Assembly: GCA_020744425.1 (NCBI GenBank)
Contig: JAGMUV010000005.1
Location: forward strand, 1,054,001-1,118,000
Direction of reading: 5' to 3'
DNA length: 64,000 bases
Source of the DNA: Dactylonectria macrodidyma
Taxonomy: Eukaryota; Ascomycota; Sordariomycetes; Hypocreales; Nectriaceae
A program made the translations under genes and the position numbers. Of this stretch, positions 45,496-57,855 are shown one piece after another (the stretch's first letter is position 1; the number at the start of each line of letters is the position of its first letter). The notes under the pieces are model-generated. The model had not been told where the DNA came from. It saw only the letters and a program-made list of their open reading frames with translations, and did not search any database.

Positions 45496-47065
45496 AAAGG
45501 TGCTCATGGTTGTCTTGAAGAGTGCGAGCGATAGAAGTCGTGTATGATTTGCTCATAGATGATAGATAGATGAGCCAGAAAGGCATCGAAGAATTGACCT
45601 GAGAAGACTTTGTTAAGCCCAGCCTTTGTTGGCATGTCCTATGCCGGCGATGTGGTCCGAGCTTTTGTTCTAGACCCAGCAACAACTGACAAGATTAACA
45701 GGATGTAGGTGTCGCACCTCCCCACGAGCCACACAACCTTGGCCACGCCGTTTCTCCGAAAGTGTCTAAAACGCAGTCTATTTCTGGAGCAATGGTGGCG
45801 CGCCTCGTGACCATAGTGGCAGTTGTTTCCGCCCTGGGACACCATCCCCTGCACACGTTCTTACGATACACGACGAGACTCGTTCTATCTAACTTTACGT
45901 GAGAAAACCATCTGTGAGATGAATCCAAAAGAACGACGTGAATCGCCTACGACTGAAAGTGTCGATCAGCGGGGATAAATATGAGCCATACGGGAGCAGG
46001 GCTGACTGAGGTGGGTTCTCAGCACGGATCGACTACAAAGAAAGAGGCCAAGCTCAGATTCAGCGAAGAATGAATGCCGTAGCTCTGGGAGCCAAAGGTC
46101 GAGCCCTGGGACGCCACCACACACTCTAACGAACGTGCCGAACCGCTGTGGCTTCTCTTGCTACGTCCAATGCATTGAGTTGCTCGCTTCGATCCCTAAT
46201 TGACATTGGAAGTTTTGGTGGCGCATTCCTCAATGCCAGTTGATTGGTCTCCACCCGCGAGAGCGGACATGGATCTTGAGACTGGCGTTTAGGATCTTAG
46301 AGCCTCGACCACCTTAAACGATGAGGGGTTGCAAGAATGAGAGAGAACACTGCGTGAGACGCGAGGTTTTCGGGTTGGTCGAAAACTCGAGAAATATTCC
46401 CCGAATATCCAAACGTTGAGAATACCACCGGTTCTATTATCCGCTTACACCATAACTGTTTACAACAAAAAAAAAACACTTGGCCTCTTGTTCTTCCTGG
46501 CGCATCTACACTAAAATCAACGCCCGCCGCCTCAAACCGTCCCAGATCCCAGCTTCTTCAGCCGCAGCCCTCCGTTACTAGCGCCCTAACCCAGCACCCC
46601 CTTCGAAGATCCTGCGACGACGCCTCCGATTTCAGCCAGCAAGGCAGATTTCTTTTCACGGGCTTCCTTTCCCCAGATTGGACAAAGACGCGCTCTGTGC
46701 CCTGAAGCTAGTGGTTTCTAGTGCCTCACTACTGGCTTCTGTCCCTTCGGACCGTGCGCTGGCGATGTTGGCTGGAAACCCTTAAGACGATTGGCGTTGC
46801 AGTAGTGATGAACTAGAGAAGTAGTTCCCGTTGCCTTGTCTTTCCTCTTTTGATTCATTCCTCCTTGTTATTGCTCCTCTTCTTCTTATTCTTCAAATTT
46901 GTGCTGTTCATTTTCACGTCTGTCTTTGATAGAAGTGAGGTCTGTCGTTCTTTGCTCACTACTCGTGTATGAGGTGAAGGTTAATACGAGAGCAACTTTG
47001 AGAATCCACCAACAATAACATCCAGACATCACGACATTCAAAACACCACAAACTCTAGCATCGCC
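45496..47065. other. Spacer and MARVEL-gene leader
   Basis: 3' flank of MCR1 and a probably long 5' region of the MARVEL gene (CT-rich at 46.5-46.9 kb). No gene seen. Confidence 0.45.
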
Positions 47066-48155
47066 ATGGATCAAATCAGCGCCGTCCGCGTCCAGGGCAA
47101 GGAACACTTCCCTCCCTACCCTCGCGGCTTCACCGTCTTGCGCATCTTCCAGCTCGTCTTCAGCATCATCATCCTGGGCGTTGTCTCCTACACCATCTAC
47201 GTTCTGGCCTTCTCGGGTAACTGCCTGATGCTGTTTACAGTTAGTTCGCTCCCAGGCTACCACTACCCCACTCCAACACAGCAAAAGACCGAGAATGCTA
47301 ACACGCTTCCCCATAGACTGTCGTCACGTTCATCGCTTCCCTATATATGGTCATCGCGAACCAGAGCGCGCACCAGCTCTACAACTACTGGGCTGTCCTG
47401 TCCCTGGATATCTTCCTCCTCATCTTCTGGCTCATCTCGTTTGCCTTGCTCGCATCCCAGACGGCCTATCTCTGGGCCGTTGGCATTTCCTACTGCGACT
47501 ACTACTCGTGCTACTACGGCAGCTTATCTGGCAGTGCTCTGATTTACGGTGCCATCCTCGCTACTGCTTGTGGACTAGGCGCACTTGAGTTGTAAGTTGC
47601 ATCAGTCCTTGTCATCGTGCTCGACTAACACATATCTTCTCTTGCAGCCTATTCTTCTTCATCTCCCTCATCATCCACAGCGTCGCCGTATGCCGGCATC
47701 GCCGCGCCGGGCTCCACTGTAGCCCCGCCCCGGCCGGCACCGGCGCCGTGGCAGTCGCGGTCCCGGTCCCGGTCCAGCAGCACCCACAAGGCATGATCAA
47801 CTACCAAAGTGCACCGCAATTCGGAGCTCCAATGGGGCAGAGCCCGGCCTTCAACACGCAATCCGTGTACAACCCAGCCTTGCCTCCTCAAGGCTTCCCT
47901 CCTCAGGGCTACCCGCCCCAGCAGCAACTGGGCGAAAAGCCAATGTCTCCCGCAGCCCCCCATGGTCAGCAACAATTCTATACCCAGCCTCCTCCCCTGG
48001 TTCCTCAAACAACTGGAGGTTCCTCGGTTCACCAGCCCCCTGTTCACCACTCACCCCCTCCGATGCCCCAGGGCACGTATCAGCCTCCCAATGGCCAGCC
48101 CACTCCGCCTCCCGCACAAGGCGGTTACCAGGCTCCAACCTACCAGCTTCCCTAG
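47066..48155 (+). CDS. MARVEL-domain membrane protein
   Basis: Four-helix MARVEL-type protein, probably in plasma-membrane or vesicle domains. Exons are 47066-47239, 47317-47591 and 47648-48155 (318 residues). Intron 1 is GTTAGT...CCATAG and intron 2 is GTAAGT...TTGCAG. Helices are near 21-48 (LRIFQLVFSIIILGVVSYTI), 52-74, 82-110 (LSLDIFLLIFWLISFALL) and 128-165. Cys/Tyr pairs (YCDYYSCYY) lie in the second outer loop. The C-terminal ~145 residues are disordered and rich in Pro, Gln and Gly (PQGFPPQGYPPQQQ), like the tails of other fungal MARVEL proteins. Intron 1 donor choice is the least certain part; the model closes in frame. Confidence 0.88.
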
Positions 48156-48499
48156 AGAGAGCCTATTGGGGCAAAATTTGGGATCGAAGATTGGCGAGAT
48201 CAATGGGTGACAGAGAAGTTTGTGGAGGGATAAGTGAGGATCTAATCAGGTCAAGGCGTAGTTATGTGTGCTTTTAGGCGCACTGGATTCACGATAGTTA
48301 ATGAAGGAAATGCGCTGTTTAATTGTTTGTCACGAATGAGATATGCAACAATATGGATTTACCTACAATATTCTTCATATTAATCCGGCTGAGATATGTG
48401 TCATGTAACATATCCAGATATTCTTGCACCGGGCGAATGGCATCTTACCATTCATTGTCGGACCCATCCAATTGTCACCGCCACAATTTCAGTACCACG
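48156..48499. other. Short spacer between convergent genes
   Basis: A 344-bp gap between the MARVEL gene (+) and the M28 peptidase gene (-). 3' UTRs are expected here. Confidence 0.5.
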
Positions 48500-51015
48500 C
48501 TACTCAAGGCTCTGGATAGCATTGGAGATGCAGCTCTCAATAATACCAGCCCACTTCAGGCCATTGACATAATCCTTTGCATCAATACTCTCCACCAACC
48601 CAGGGAAAACAGCTGGTAGTATGTTAGCGAGGTTCGAGCCGAGTTCCAAATCTGAACAATCACTTACCCCCTGAATAGCCTGTCCAGAGACCAGGAGCAA
48701 AGACGACATGCTTAAACCAGTCTCGTCCATCCAAGCCACCTTCGTACAAGAAGCTCCTCTCTAGGAACTTGTACTGCTTGTTGACCTTGGCGATAGTGAG
48801 TCCAAGCTGAATCCGTTTGACGATGTTCCACCATGGGATACCAGTCTCAAGCTGGAGGCTGGCACTGGCGGCCAGATCGTCCAGTTCGCCCGCCTTGACG
48901 CGCAAAACGCTAAGCGATTCCCTGATATCGTCGAGGCGCTCTTTGAAAGCATCCTCGCTTCCCAGTGTAGTATTAGACGTGACACTACCACGAAGGGTAA
49001 AAATCTCGTCGTCACTGAGCGCCTTAGAGGTAGGCTCGAACTTTGACTCCACCTGGTCTAGGTAGCCCAATAGAGCACTAGCATACTCGGTGGCGCTGAA
49101 GGGTATGACGACGGTGTCGGCCAATTTCGCGATGGTCAAGCCCAGGATCTGAGCCATGGTCTTGTGATACTTGAAGCCGGGGTCGCCGAACTCGCTCATC
49201 CAGTAGAAGCTGTCATAATTGCTGTGGTAGTGATAGACAGCACTATGCGAATCGTCTTTGAAGCCCATATCGATGCAGGGAATACCGGCAAAGTCCTGGA
49301 AAGCGGTGAAATCGCTACCGCTACCCATTGTAGCAATCTTTCCATCCCAAAGATCGCCGACAGTCTGCCCTTTGACAGTCTGATTAGGAGATGGGACCAC
49401 GGCCGTGACGTCGCGGAGGATTTGGTTCAAAAGAGGTGCTGCCGACGCACGGAATCGAGGACCGCCAACGCCGACATCGACGTTGACATAGGCCACATTG
49501 GCATCTGAAAGCCATGGTAGGTACTCTTCAACCCATTCCGTGCTACCAATGAGCGAGTATTCCTCGCCGTCCCAGCTAGCAAAGACAATGGTTCTGAAAG
49601 GCTTCCAGCCTCCCTCGATAGCCTTGCCCACTCCACGAATCACCTCATTCAGGACCGCCGAACCACTGTTCGGGTCCGACGCCCCACCCACAATCCATGC
49701 ATCTCGATGATTTCCGACGACAACGACTTCGTTGGGGACTGTTCCGTTGACAATACCAATGACATCCCAGAGAGGAGTGGTGACATATTTTTGCTCATTG
49801 AAGAGATTGACGACGACATCGTCCGGTGTGGGCCCGATATTGTATTTGACGCCCTTGTAAGCCAGCCCAAGGTTTTTGTTCCAGTATTCATTAAAGTCAG
49901 AGACATTGGGGCCGTGGCCATTGAGGGCTTTGAGAATAGGGAGCGCATCGGCATAGGAGATGGGGATGGAAGGGATTGACGGGGTTGCATCTTCCACAGG
50001 AACTCGAGGCGCGCCAGGCTTGGATGGGTAACCGGGAGTGGTTCTAGGCAAGTCAGTAGATAGTCATCAGCCTGCGGATTGTGGATTCATACGGGTCACC
50101 TGGGCGGATGCTCAAGAATTCAGCGCTGCCACGCTGGACTGCACTAGGATTCCTCGCCGGGCCTTCTGGGTAAGGCTTGTACCCGTTCTCTTCGGTTCTC
50201 TCACCATCATCGCCAGGGTCACTGTAGATCAAGATTCCGATCATGCCCAGCTCCTGGGCGCGCTTGACCTTGAGTCCACGGAAGATGCCGCCGTACCTAG
50301 CAATGGCAATTTTGCCTTTGAGGTCGATTTCAGCGTTGACCAAATCCTCAAAGTCTTTGTAAGTGCCATAATTGACGTAGATGAAGGGCGCCGTAACGTT
50401 GCCACTAGCTGAGTATCCATGAAAGATTGGAACTCGGTCAGCGACAGAAGTAGTAGGGTCCTCTTCGATAACATCTTCCTCGAGAGATGCCTTGAAAGCC
50501 ACCTTCCAGTCGCCAGATTTCTCGCTTTTTTTCAAAACTGAGACACTCGCGTCGACGGGGTAGTTGATGTAGACATCATAGGGGACGACTTGAGACGCAA
50601 CCCCCCACTCTTCCCACCGGTCCTTTGTCCACTCCGCCTGAGGTTGAGTTAGTTTCACGTTCTTCACAAGATTTATTTGTCGTACCTGAGAGAAGTTGGT
50701 GCCAGCAAGGTGTACACCGGAGGTGTAGTATCGACTCCACTCCTCTGCCTTTTCAGGAGACGGGGTGTCGAAGAGGATAGACTGCACTTCCTTAGGACTT
50801 AAGCCCTTGCGGGGTGTTGTGTAGTGGCCATGTCGGCCATGGCGGTGCTGAAGCGGCCAGATGAAGACTGCGTGAAAGATAAATGACGCAAAGGCGTAGA
50901 TGAGGATGGCGCTAGAAGCGATGGTAAAGAAGCGGCGGCACGTCTGATGCGGATACCTCCGCCTGGGAGGCCTGACGCGTACAGTTTGTATGAGAGGCGT
51001 GCGCTCGTTGGCCAT
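48500..51015 (-). CDS. M28 glutamate carboxypeptidase II-like peptidase
   Basis: Type II membrane zinc peptidase of the transferrin receptor/GCPII family (yeast relatives are Vps70 and Tre1/2). Exons on the minus strand are 51015-50686, 50637-50093, 50043-48668 and 48612-48500, giving 787 residues. Intron 1 is only 48 nt (GTACGA...CCTCAG, AAACTAACT branch), a multiple of three without stop, so unspliced reading hides it. A cytosolic basic N-terminus precedes a signal anchor near 28-54 (IASSAILIYAFASFIF). The protease-associated domain lies near 190-290. The catalytic domain keeps the two-zinc set: H404 (GNHRDAW), D415 (SDPNSG), E452/E453 (WDGEEYS), D481 and a His in VYHYHSNYDSF. A dimerisation-type helical domain ends the protein. 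It is predicted active on peptides in vacuole or extracellular space; the substrate is unknown. Confidence 0.93.
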
Positions 51016-53229
51016 TTTCTCGGGGGAGGAATTGCTGCAGGAGGTGAAAGTTAGTACATTAGCTAGACTGAGATAATACTAATATGAGATGGTGATGCCC
51101 TCATCTGGTGCCGGGCTAGGTGAGGACAACGAAGGTGATTACTGGAGCCGATTAGGCAGGGGAGGGAGACTCACGACCGGCTCATATTAAGGGTACGTTG
51201 CGAGATGAGCTATCTCGAGAAAGAACCTAGCGACCACTCATCCAGAAGCAATCCCTTGAGAATTGCTGTCAACAGATGAAAGTCGTGTATCGAAAGTGGT
51301 GAGCTTGATAGCTGCCTGCGGAAGAGGAGTCGACGTTGAAGTCAAGGCGTGATGGCATTGGCGATGACGTTTTTGTATGGAATGGGGGCTTATCTACCAA
51401 TCACCCGTTGTCTCCAACGCCTCCGCATCGCACCTGCCCGTTTTACGCCGATAGACCATGCAAGCCGCGCACTCGGCCGGGGTTTGAAGTGGGACGGTTG
51501 CGCCACGACTCACCAGCCACAACTAGCAATGACGCCTCAACCTGCGCAATGATCAAAAACAGTCAGATTGTCTTGGGAGAAGAGTTCAGCCACCCACTTG
51601 GTGATCGACGTGCATAAACCAAGTGTTGATCCGTGCAGCTAGGTGTGCAAGGCTTGCAGTTATCCCCACCACCTCAATGATCCCGTGGTTAGTCTGAGGG
51701 ACGGGCTAATCAGTCAGCATCCGTTAGTGGCCGGGATTGATGTCGTACTCCAAGGTCTGTCAAGTGCGAAGACGGAAGTGTCACAATAGAGGGGCCCCGA
51801 TTGGTCTATACCCGCCGCTTCCGGGCCGGGGAGTCCATCGTTCAATCCTTCTGACGACCGAAACCAATCGCCTCCACCCCACCTGGTTCGCGGAGGAGGT
51901 GGAGGAGATGGAGGTGATGGAGGAGGCGGCCGGGGGGGCATTCGCTAGACGGTTCCCGGAGCGTGTGTGGGATGCAGCGATGCATTGGGATTAATGAGAC
52001 AAAAATGGCCCACCCATTTCGAGGCAGTGATCCATCTTGACTCCTCGAGGCAAAATTACACCGATGCAACCGTGGAGGAGCTCCGCTGTCGGCCGAGCTA
52101 CAAAGAGACTGTAAACGCCCGTCCCCCGGTTGTCAGTTGACTCGCCCTGCGGGACAGGCAGGGAACGAGACAGGGACACGGATGAGAACGATGCATACAT
52201 ATCCGTCCATACAACCTGGTGCAAACAAACAACCCGAACCCAATGCCTTGCACAAGTAAACGGCCTGTAGCAGTGAGACCATGACTCCTCCCTGTCCTCT
52301 CATCTCTTGTCTCACTCACACACCCGCCTTCAGCGAGCAGATGGGTGAGCTGGAAGTCAAAGAGTTCAAATCCTAGACATGGCGGCCGATATCCGGAATG
52401 CGGAACACGGAATGTGAGCGGGATACCGGTGCCCGTGACCGCTAATCCCCGCCACAGCGGGCGAACCTGGGCCGAAGGAGCAGGCCTCATTCTGCCCTGT
52501 TCTCCAATGATATGCCGTGATGGACTTCCTTGCTCGGTGCAAGAGCCCTTTGATTGAACCCATGCTCGGTGAAAAAAGCATTTTCGCCTTGTTCGCCCCC
52601 TCATCGCCAAGTTCGAACTCCCTCGAACCCCTGCAATGTCTCACAAAAAAAACCTTGAATACTGCTGTAGAACAGTAATTCCTACGTACACCGTAGTACA
52701 CCGTGGTACGGATGCTTACGGCCTGTAACACACAACGGGCTAATCATGGGGGTCATGCAGATGGCTTGGATCGGTGTGGATCTGCTCTCCAGATACGGAG
52801 TAACTCACCTATTATTCTGCACATGGTGCATTCTCATGGTGCATTCTGCGCGGCACAAACCGCAAAGAGTCCACTGTGAGAGCCCACTTCAGCGCCAGTC
52901 CAGGCTACGCTACCCAGTTCAACCAACCGCCACAGTGGATTAATAACTTCCTTCTCTCTTCTCCCTCTCACTCGCTCTTTCCTCCCCGTTCGACTTCTCT
53001 TTCAACCCCGTCTCGCCTCAGCCTTGTTTCGTCATTCTTCTTTCTTCATTCTTCATACATTCACAGGCTTCAGTCGTCTCGTGTTGGGACGCCCTAATAT
53101 TGTTACTCCACCATCATCATTATCGTCGGATAGATGCTCGTTCTCGTCGTTTAAAAATTAGATTTTTTCTGCGCCCTCCTGCTACGACTCGTGCCCCACT
53201 CCCAGCATCGCGCAAACCGAGCCGATACC
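51016..53229. other. Divergent intergenic region, no gene seen
   Basis: Promoters of the peptidase (-) and MFS transporter (+). A pyrimidine-rich leader lies at ~52.95-53.1 kb. Small open frames at 52.0-52.7 kb have no family features. Confidence 0.45.
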
Positions 53230-55491
53230 ATGACCACCAAAGCATCATCGCGTCCAAAGCCCAAGCTGCCGGTTGAGCAACTGGCGATTCTGGGTAAGGA
53301 TGATGCAACTTCATTGCTATTATTCGAGCCATCGCCGTTCAAGTGACAGCATGTTGGCCGTGGAGGGCTGTTGCGGCATGGCAACTTCCCTCACTACCTA
53401 CCCTTCATTCGCGTCGCAACTCCACAACTCAACAGACCATATCCCACCCAAAAACCACAGTCTCTTGTCTGGACTTTAGTTTACCTCCATCTCCATCATT
53501 CCACCCGTGTCTGCTCGTCTGCTTGTCTGCTTGCTGTCTGTCTTCAAGTGGATAATCCTGTTCCCTGTGACTCGACATGCTCCCATGTGCCAATTTTCAC
53601 TTTGAGCAGGCAGAACTCATGACAAGATGACTACATTAGGGACAGCAACAGCAACAGCAACAGCAGCACAGGCAAACCCGCTATGAAACAACAGACTGTA
53701 GTCAACAGGTATTTTCCACACTTTCGGAAGCCCACCGCTAACATGCGTCGCAGCTGTCGTCAGAGTCGCTGAGCCGATGGCTTACACGTCCGTCTTCCCA
53801 TATCTGCCCGACATGATCAAGAGTTTTGGCGTCAAGCAGAACGACGTTGCCAAATGGGCCGGTGTCACTTCAGGAGTATTCTCCATTTCCCAGAGCATCA
53901 CCGCTGTCGGCTGGGGCAAAGCCTCCGACACATTTGGCCGCAAACCAAGCATTATCACCGGCTTGATCACTACCATGATTTGCTTCGTAGTATGGGGCAT
54001 GTCTACCAGCCTACCCATGGCCATCACCGTCCGAGCGATTCAGGGCGGTAGCAACGGAAACGGTTTGTTATGCAACCCATAATTCGTCGCAATACGAGCT
54101 AACAGATCGTTAAGTTGGAATCATCAGAACCATGGTTGCGGAGATGGTGACTGAGAAGGAACTACAACCGAGGGCCTTCTCCATCATGCCTCTGGTCTGG
54201 AGTATTGGTTCTGTCATTGGCCCAATCTTCGGAGGTTTCTTTGCAGAACCTGCAAAGCAGTACCCAGCCCTCTTTGGCAACTTTGAATACCTCAAGCGCT
54301 TCCCGTTTGTGCTTCCCAACTTGGTTTTGACCATCTTCTTCCTCATCTCCGTCACCTGCGCCATGCTATTCCTACATGTAAGCCCTTTCAGTTACTTCTT
54401 CAATCGGCTTTAGTCCCTAACACCGCCCAGGAAACCCTCCCAAGCAAACGGGGCAAGGATGACTGGGGCCTACTTGTCGGACAACGTCTCACCCGAGCCC
54501 TCAAGCGTAAACCAGCTGCTGTGTCTTCCCGCCGGCTCTCATTTGTCGATGGAGAGGCTACTGCTCCCCTTCTCCCCAACAAGGTTGTGTTGAAGAAGCA
54601 TGTCCAGAAACCCGTTCCGCACGGCCTAATGGATGTCTTTACCTACCAGACGGTCATCAACCTGCTTTCCTATTCTTTCCTAGCCTTCCATTCCGTTGCG
54701 TATGACCAAATCATCACAGTCTTTCTGAACTACCCAGTCGTAGAAAAGACCCCTGAGAACTTCAAGCCTCCATTCTACTTTTCTGGTGGATTTGGTCTTT
54801 CGTCCGGCGAGATTGGTACCATGTTCACCCTATACGGAATTGTATGTGGCCTCATTCAGTTTATCGTCTACCCTCCTCTGGTTACCCGTTACGGTGTCCT
54901 ACGGTGTTTCAGGGTTTGCAGTAAGTCTTGGTTCCATTCCGTGCTGACAGCTTTCGGATATTGACATTGTTAGGCCTGATTACGCCGATTGCATACTTCC
55001 TGACCCCCTACTGCGTCCTCTTCGAGTCTTCTCAGGCCCGGCTAGCTGCCCTACTCTTGGTCATGTTCGTCAAGGGAGCTGCCATCATTGTCGGCTTCCC
55101 GTCTACTACTATTCTTCTCACGAACTCGTGTAGCTCTCTGAGCGTCCTCGGTACCCTCAACGGGTTTGCCACCACATTCAGCGGTATTGGTCGAGCCATC
55201 GGACCCGCTTCTGCTGGCGCAGTGTTTACCTGGGGAGCTGGCCATGGCTACGCCGTCGCGGCTTGGTTTTACTTGACGGCATTTGCTGTCGCAGGAGCCA
55301 TTCCAGTCTTCCTGATTGTTGAAGGAGATGGCCCAACAGCATCGGTGGAGAGTAGCGATGCCGAAGATAGCGATTCATCAGCCTCAGGTACGCTCCTAGT
55401 GGATGGCTCTGCTGTCCTAGATGACTCGGAAACTGAAGATGAGGGGCTTCCACCTCAAGGGTACGGAACTATGAAGAGCAGAAGGGTATAA
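53230..55491 (+). CDS. MFS transporter, DHA1/ZIFL-like
   Basis: Twelve-helix major facilitator, probably an H+ antiporter at the vacuolar or plasma membrane. Exons are 53230-53293, 53754-54062, 54115-54377, 54431-54920 and 54974-55491 (547 residues, in frame throughout). Exon 1 codes MTTKASSRPKPKLPVEQLAIL, and splicing to AVVRVAEPMAYTSVFPYLP gives the usual start of the first helix. The MFS motif A is GKASDTFGRKP near 80. TM4-6 carry GPIFGGFFAEP. A central cytosolic loop (SKRGKDDWG to VVLKKHVQKPVPHG) separates the halves. The tail is acidic (ESSDAEDSDSS, DDSETEDEG). Intron 1 is 460 nt, far longer than the other introns here, and contains a CAACAG repeat. The organisation resembles ZIFL1-type transporters; the substrate is not known. 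Confidence 0.92.
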
Positions 55492-56271
55492 TAATTGCGG
55501 ATGCCGAGGGATAGATGTGCGCTGCTGTGTTAGATGGTTCATGGCCGACGACTCACGACACGAGGGGCTGCGGTCCTTCACGTTCTTATGTTCTCACGAT
55601 TCGGCATTGCATGGACACATGAACGTAGTACTGACGGGCTGCTGTGATAGAATGATGACGGCAAGGTAATTATGGCAAGCAGGAGGTACTAAAAGTATTT
55701 TGTATTTCTAGACAGCATTATGATGTCGTTTATAATTTCCAGGTCCCAGATCCGTGATCGATGATGGTCATGATATATCCAGTTCCCGTCCGTGAGATAC
55801 AAACCCCATCTAAACCCCCATCTGAGTGCAGAAATCATCCCATCCGTACAAAGAAAATAGTGAAGTTTGATAACACCGAAAATGACGATGAACAAGGGAG
55901 AATGCAGTCTCCCAATGTGTATAACATAACCCAGGGAATAAACTGAAGCCATATCTCTTTCCCGAGATTGAACTCATCTTCCCAACGCCGTCGCAATGCC
56001 AATAAACGTGGTTCTGCCGTTCCATTCGTACAAAGGGGACAAGCATGGGTACATGCAATGATCCGACTGGAATCAAGCATGGATTATTCCCCTGGTGTGC
56101 GCCTAATGTTTTTTTTAATGCTGCAGGAGGAATGACTGCTTTCCTCCCGACGATTCATGTCTCGTGGTTGACATGAGGCCAAGACCTTGCCACGTTTCAA
56201 TGGCTAGGGGCCTAAGGGGGCGAACGATGCTCTTGTAGGATCGTCCGCTGCGCAGTGACCTAAACGTATGG
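55492..56271. other. Spacer between convergent genes
   Basis: 3' flanks of the MFS gene (+) and the SprT-like gene (-). No gene seen. Confidence 0.45.
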
Positions 56272-57855
56272 CTAGCCGCCACCCCTGGCAACGCGGATGA
56301 AGAAGCCCTCCCGCTCTTGCCACTGCCACTCTTCTGGGCTTGGGTGGTGGTGTTGATGTTGATGTTGATGATAATGCTGCTGAGGTTGTTGCAGCTGCTG
56401 TTGATGCCGGTGCTGCTGGTACTGGTGCTGAGGTTGGTGCTGAGGTTGGTGCTGCTGGTGTGGCTGGCGTGGTCGGGGCTCAGCAGGATAGTAATCGTCC
56501 CTATGCCTCTCATCACGACCGTCCGGTCTACGCCAGGGACTATTTCCACGAGACCTTCGCTCCTCATCTACAGCACCATTTTCGCGCTCATGCTCGTGGG
56601 TATGCGCCTCGTGCTCGCGAAATTGCTCTAGATCCGCCTCCATCTCCCCGAGTCGCAGGTATCCCCGACCAACCCAGGCATCGATGGTATTAGCAATCTG
56701 ACGGAAGCCTTCAGTGTGACCGCCATCCTTGCCAGCTTTGAGCCCACAAGTCACGAAGAGGAAGCTGTGGATCATCTCATGCAGAAATGTGGAGATTAGC
56801 AACCTGCGATTGTACTTGGTGTCTTTGAGGATGGGCGAAGAGAGCACAATGAGCGTCTCAAACTCCCCTTCCCGAGATCTCCGCAGTGCTGTTGTTCCGA
56901 CGATGTGCGCTTCGTACTGCGCGCTGGCAGGGTGGCTCCAGTCCCAGGCGACGCGGCCTGTCAGTTTGCTGGCGAAGAAGAGCTCATTGGCGGCCAAGAA
57001 GATACTGCGCAAGGCATCGTTGTCGAGCGGCCAGTCTAGCGGGCTGCCACGCGGATTCGGCTTAGGGCTAATAAGAACTTTCAAAATGCGGCCATGTTGC
57101 GAATCCGGGCACCGGCGCCGACGGGTTAGGCCGGCAACATGATCGCGGACCAGGCGAGCAGCCTCAAGGTCGCTAAGGAGGGACGGGTCATCGTCGTCTC
57201 GGCCAAGACTGGCGAGGGAGTTTTGGGTAGTGTCGGAGGAAATGGAGAGTCCCGATTGCGTGCGTTCCATGTTACAAGCTCCGGGGAGGGGGGCGCCGGG
57301 GCCGGGAGGTGAGAGGACGGGGCCATTGTCGACGGAGGGGCCGGGACCGGGGCCGAGACCGGGGCCGGAGCCAGGGCCGAAACTCAGTGGGGATCTGGGA
57401 GCAGGCTCAGGAGTGGGAGAACACTCTCGAATAACGAAGAAGGTTGTGATGTTCCGTTCATGCATTGAGTCGGGGTGGATAAGAGGTGGAGGCGCGGCCC
57501 CGATTTTGTGGTCGTAATCGTGATAGTCGTGGTAGTCGTGGTGGTATGGGTCCTCCTCTGAAGGATGGTTGAAGCAATCATCCAGACCGGGGCCACATGG
57601 AGGGAGTGCGCCAATTCGAGGGTTTTCATAGCGAATATCATTGCCATAAGCATAGTCCCCTCGGCTTGGGGCTGATCTGCATCCATCGGTGCCTAATTCG
57701 CTTGCCGCAAACTTGGTGCGCTTGTAGTCGGAGGTGTCGCCACCGTCGCCACCATCTGAATGGCTCACTCTCCGCTTTGAGCCCATGTAGTAAGGCTCGC
57801 GGCCGACAGTGGCCCCGTGTGAACGACCTCCATCATCCACCCAAGGAGAGGCCAT
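56272..57855 (-). CDS. SprT-like zinc metalloprotease domain protein
   Basis: Probable nuclear or cytosolic protease related to Spartan/Wss1-type enzymes that cut DNA-protein crosslinks; this role is inferred from the domain only. Single exon, 527 residues, start MASPWVDDGG. The N-terminal ~250 residues are disordered, with an HDY repeat (about 106-115) and a Gly-Pro repeat (159-173). The SprT-like domain runs about 280-400: AANELFFASKLTGRVAWDWS, the zinc motif HEMIH at 359-363, and the third ligand candidate H380 in GGHTEGFRQIANTI. The usual C-terminal zinc ribbon of bacterial SprT is absent. The tail is extremely His/Gln-rich (about 465-505) and could bind metal. No UBZ or PIP motif is visible. 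Confidence 0.85.
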   Translation of the reverse strand: MASPWVDDGGRSHGATVGREPYYMGSKRRVSHSDGGDGGDTSDYKRTKFAASELGTDGCRSAPSRGDYAYGNDIRYENPRIGALPPCGPGLDDCFNHPSEEDPYHHDYHDYHDYDHKIGAAPPPLIHPDSMHERNITTFFVIRECSPTPEPAPRSPLSFGPGSGPGLGPGPGPSVDNGPVLSPPGPGAPLPGACNMERTQSGLSISSDTTQNSLASLGRDDDDPSLLSDLEAARLVRDHVAGLTRRRRCPDSQHGRILKVLISPKPNPRGSPLDWPLDNDALRSIFLAANELFFASKLTGRVAWDWSHPASAQYEAHIVGTTALRRSREGEFETLIVLSSPILKDTKYNRRLLISTFLHEMIHSFLFVTCGLKAGKDGGHTEGFRQIANTIDAWVGRGYLRLGEMEADLEQFREHEAHTHEHERENGAVDEERRSRGNSPWRRPDGRDERHRDDYYPAEPRPRQPHQQHQPQHQPQHQYQQHRHQQQLQQPQQHYHQHQHQHHHPSPEEWQWQEREGFFIRVARGGG

